This document shows, in pieces, positions 62,815 through 64,000 of a stretch of DNA of 64,000 nt. A program made the translations under genes and the position numbers. The notes beneath the pieces are model-generated. The model made no database searches. It was given only the letters and a program-made list of their open reading frames with translations, and had not been told where the DNA came from. This stretch comes from JADYZU01 sp964540965 (lineage in GTDB: Bacteria > Pseudomonadota > Alphaproteobacteria > Rhodobacterales > Rhodobacteraceae), in the NCBI GenBank assembly GCA_964540965.1, contig CAZIOT010000005.1, forward strand, positions 62,001 to 126,000. Reading direction: 5' to 3'. Each line of letters starts with the position of its first letter. Position 1 is the first letter of the stretch.

Positions 62815-63899
62815 ACGCTCCTCTCATCAGCCTGCGCGGCGTGCAGAAATACTATGGCGATTACCACGCCCTGCGCGGCATCGACCTGGATATCCGCGCG
62901 GGCGAGTTCTTTTCGCTGCTTGGCCCGTCGGGCTGCGGCAAAACCACGCTTCTGCGCGCCATCGCCGGGTTCGAGGACATCGGCGAGGGGTCGCTGATGA
63001 TCGACGGCAAGGACATGCGCGGCGTGCCGGCCAACGAACGGCCGACGAACATGGTGTTCCAGTCCTATGCGATCTTTCCGCATCTGAGCGTGGCGCAGAA
63101 CGTCGGTTTCGGCCTGCGCCGCGATCCGCGCTCGAAAGAGGACAAGGCGCGGGCGGTGGCCGAGGCGCTGGAAATGGTCGGCCTTGGCGGCTATGGCGCC
63201 CGCGCCGCGCATGCCCTGTCGGGCGGCCAGCGGCAGCGGGTGGCCCTTGCCCGGGCGCTGATCCTGCAACCCAAGGTGCTGCTTCTGGACGAACCCCTGT
63301 CGGCACTCGACAAGAAGATGCGCGAACAGATGCAGGTCGAGCTGATGAAGCTGCAGCGCAATGTCGGCATCACCTTCATTCTGGTCACCCATGACCAGGA
63401 GGAGGCGCTGGTGATGTCCGACCGCATCGCCGTGATGTTCGAAGGTTCCATCGGCCAGATGGCCGACCCCGAGACGCTGTATCGCCGGCCGAACAGCCGG
63501 AGGGTCGCGGATTTCATCGGCAAGATGAACTTCCTGCCCGGTCAGGTGACCGCGACCGGCGCCCGCATCGCCGTCGATGTGGCAGGTCTGGGCAGCGGCG
63601 AGGTGGCAGCCGATCAGGCGCCGGGCGGCGCGGTGACGGGGGCCGCGATGATCGGCATCCGCCCCGAAACGCTGGCCATCCTCTATGACGGCGAACAGAC
63701 CGACCGCCGGGTGGTCGACGGCGTGGTCGACGAAGTGGTCTATTACGGCGACATGACCTATTACGACGTCAAGGTGCCGGGCATCGACGAGCCGCTCAAC
63801 ATCTCGATGAAGAACCTGATCGGCCGCCCGGTGCTGGATGTGGGCACGCCGACCAAGGTGATCTGGGACGAAAGATCGCTGGTGGTTCTGGGCGGTTAG
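62811..63899 (+). CDS. ABC transporter ATPase, PotA-like
   Basis: 362-residue importer ATPase. Walker A LGPSGCGKTT at about residues 37-46, signature LSGGQRQRVALARAL, Walker B VLLLDEPLSALD, H-loop VTHDQEEAL, then the C-terminal TOBE/OB regulatory domain (IGIRPETLAILYDGE onward). GTG 62811 starts it within the 3' end of the second permease gene. Substrate probably a polyamine or related cation, but unproven. Confidence 0.95.
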   Translation: MNAPLISLRGVQKYYGDYHALRGIDLDIRAGEFFSLLGPSGCGKTTLLRAIAGFEDIGEGSLMIDGKDMRGVPANERPTNMVFQSYAIFPHLSVAQNVGFGLRRDPRSKEDKARAVAEALEMVGLGGYGARAAHALSGGQRQRVALARALILQPKVLLLDEPLSALDKKMREQMQVELMKLQRNVGITFILVTHDQEEALVMSDRIAVMFEGSIGQMADPETLYRRPNSRRVADFIGKMNFLPGQVTATGARIAVDVAGLGSGEVAADQAPGGAVTGAAMIGIRPETLAILYDGEQTDRRVVDGVVDEVVYYGDMTYYDVKVPGIDEPLNISMKNLIGRPVLDVGTPTKVIWDERSLVVLGG

Positions 63900-63900
63900 G

Positions 63901-63949
63901 CCGATTTTCGCGAAAATCGGCGCGCGGCGGAAATTCGCGAATTTCCGCC
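63901..63949. terminator. Double palindrome after potA-like gene (copy 2)
   Basis: Two perfect inverted repeats: 63901-63920 (CCGATTTTC GC GAAAATCGG) and 63926-63949 (GGCGGAAATTCG and its complement). They sit directly after the ATPase stop and before a possible convergent gene end (63959-63961). Same half-site words as 12623-12670. Confidence 0.65.
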
Positions 63950-63958
63950 CCCTTTGGT

Positions 63959-64000
63959 TTAAGTATCGGGGCTGACATAGACCCTCATCCGGCCCGATAC
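63959..64000 (-). CDS. Possible 3' end of a convergent gene at the window edge
   Basis: On the minus strand, the frame from 64000 to TAA at 63959-63961 is open and reads ...RMRVYVSPDT-stop. Convergent placement next to a double palindrome is consistent with a gene end, but 13 codons are too few to identify. The same bases also form 8-bp arms GTATCGGG/CCCGATAC (63963-63970, 63993-64000). Confidence 0.25.
   Translation of the reverse strand, partial: VSGRMRVYVSPDT

Overview
The window is about 68-70% G+C, gene-dense chromosomal DNA from an alphaproteobacterium of the Rhodobacteraceae/Paracoccaceae group. The main pointers are a 5-aminolevulinate synthase (HemA) very close in sequence and length to the Rhodobacter enzymes and followed by a RodZ-like gene and ispG, a CckA cell-cycle kinase, a split-type cobalamin methionine synthase module, a group-2 Mrp antiporter with fused MrpA-MrpB, and many ATGA (4-nt) gene overlaps. 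I see no transposase, prophage, rRNA operon, plasmid gene or CRISPR array. This looks like core chromosome with a few dispersed structured intergenic repeats.

Layout. 1-1818 (-): C-terminally cut ferredoxin/ASKHA cobalamin-reactivating protein. 1988-7331 (+): guaB, rsmB-like rRNA methyltransferase, cckA. 7332-7783: gene-free stretch with a 4 x 18 bp tandem repeat. 7784-12636: glucoside block, glk and GH1 beta-glucosidase (-) divergent from a GH13 alpha-glucosidase and an HpcH/HpaI aldolase (+). 12674-13786 (-): Ppx/GppA. 13985-16319 (+): small 'virulence factor' family protein, short MetF-like reductase, methyltetrahydrofolate:corrinoid methyltransferase. 16442-20178 (+): rlmE, glpD, glpK. 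20156-26147 (-): six-gene mrp/mnh operon. 26488-29117 (+): exporter-fold ABC transporter plus siderophore-interacting flavoreductase. 29197-30591: tRNA-Val, pirin, two identical tRNA-Asp genes. 30875-32263 (-): M20 peptidase. 32437-38375 (+): hemA, rodZ-like, ispG, HXXEE membrane protein, MFS transporter. 38379-39146 (-): DsbA-type oxidoreductase. 39308-46979 (+): amiC-like amidase, PBP1A, prfB, AS-family amidase, DUF2189 membrane protein. 47057-50326 (-): M23 endopeptidase with bactofilin; Bcp-type peroxiredoxin with a DUF455 ferritin-like protein. 50394-54751 (+): giant AsmA/YhdP-like protein and queA. 54756-56833 (-): DUF6157, MFS transporter, YCII-like protein. 56926-58711 (+): AlkA glycosylase, esterase, thioesterase. 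58672-59226 (-): nucleoside deoxyribosyltransferase. 59458-60428 (+): rplM-rpsI. 60729-63899 (+): PotB/PotC/PotA-type ABC importer.

How the genes work together. The ASKHA protein and the MetF/MeTr cassette fit one pathway: methyl-THF formation, methyl transfer to a corrinoid protein, and reductive rescue of oxidised cobalamin. The homocysteine-binding and B12-binding parts are not in the window. The glucosidase block would release and phosphorylate glucose, and glpD-glpK handles glycerol. The penicillin-binding protein, amidase, M23 peptidase, bactofilin and RodZ-like gene form a scattered cell-envelope set.

The most unusual signals are non-coding. A modular 3'-end element (G-run hairpin, second hairpin, then a conserved AT-containing box) occurs three times with the same polarity relative to the upstream gene and apparent compensatory changes. 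A double palindrome with GGAAATTC/GAATTTCC and GAAAATC/GATTTTC half-sites occurs twice, one copy clearly between convergent genes and the other just after potA. A 20-bp perfect inverted repeat surrounds the amiC stop codon.
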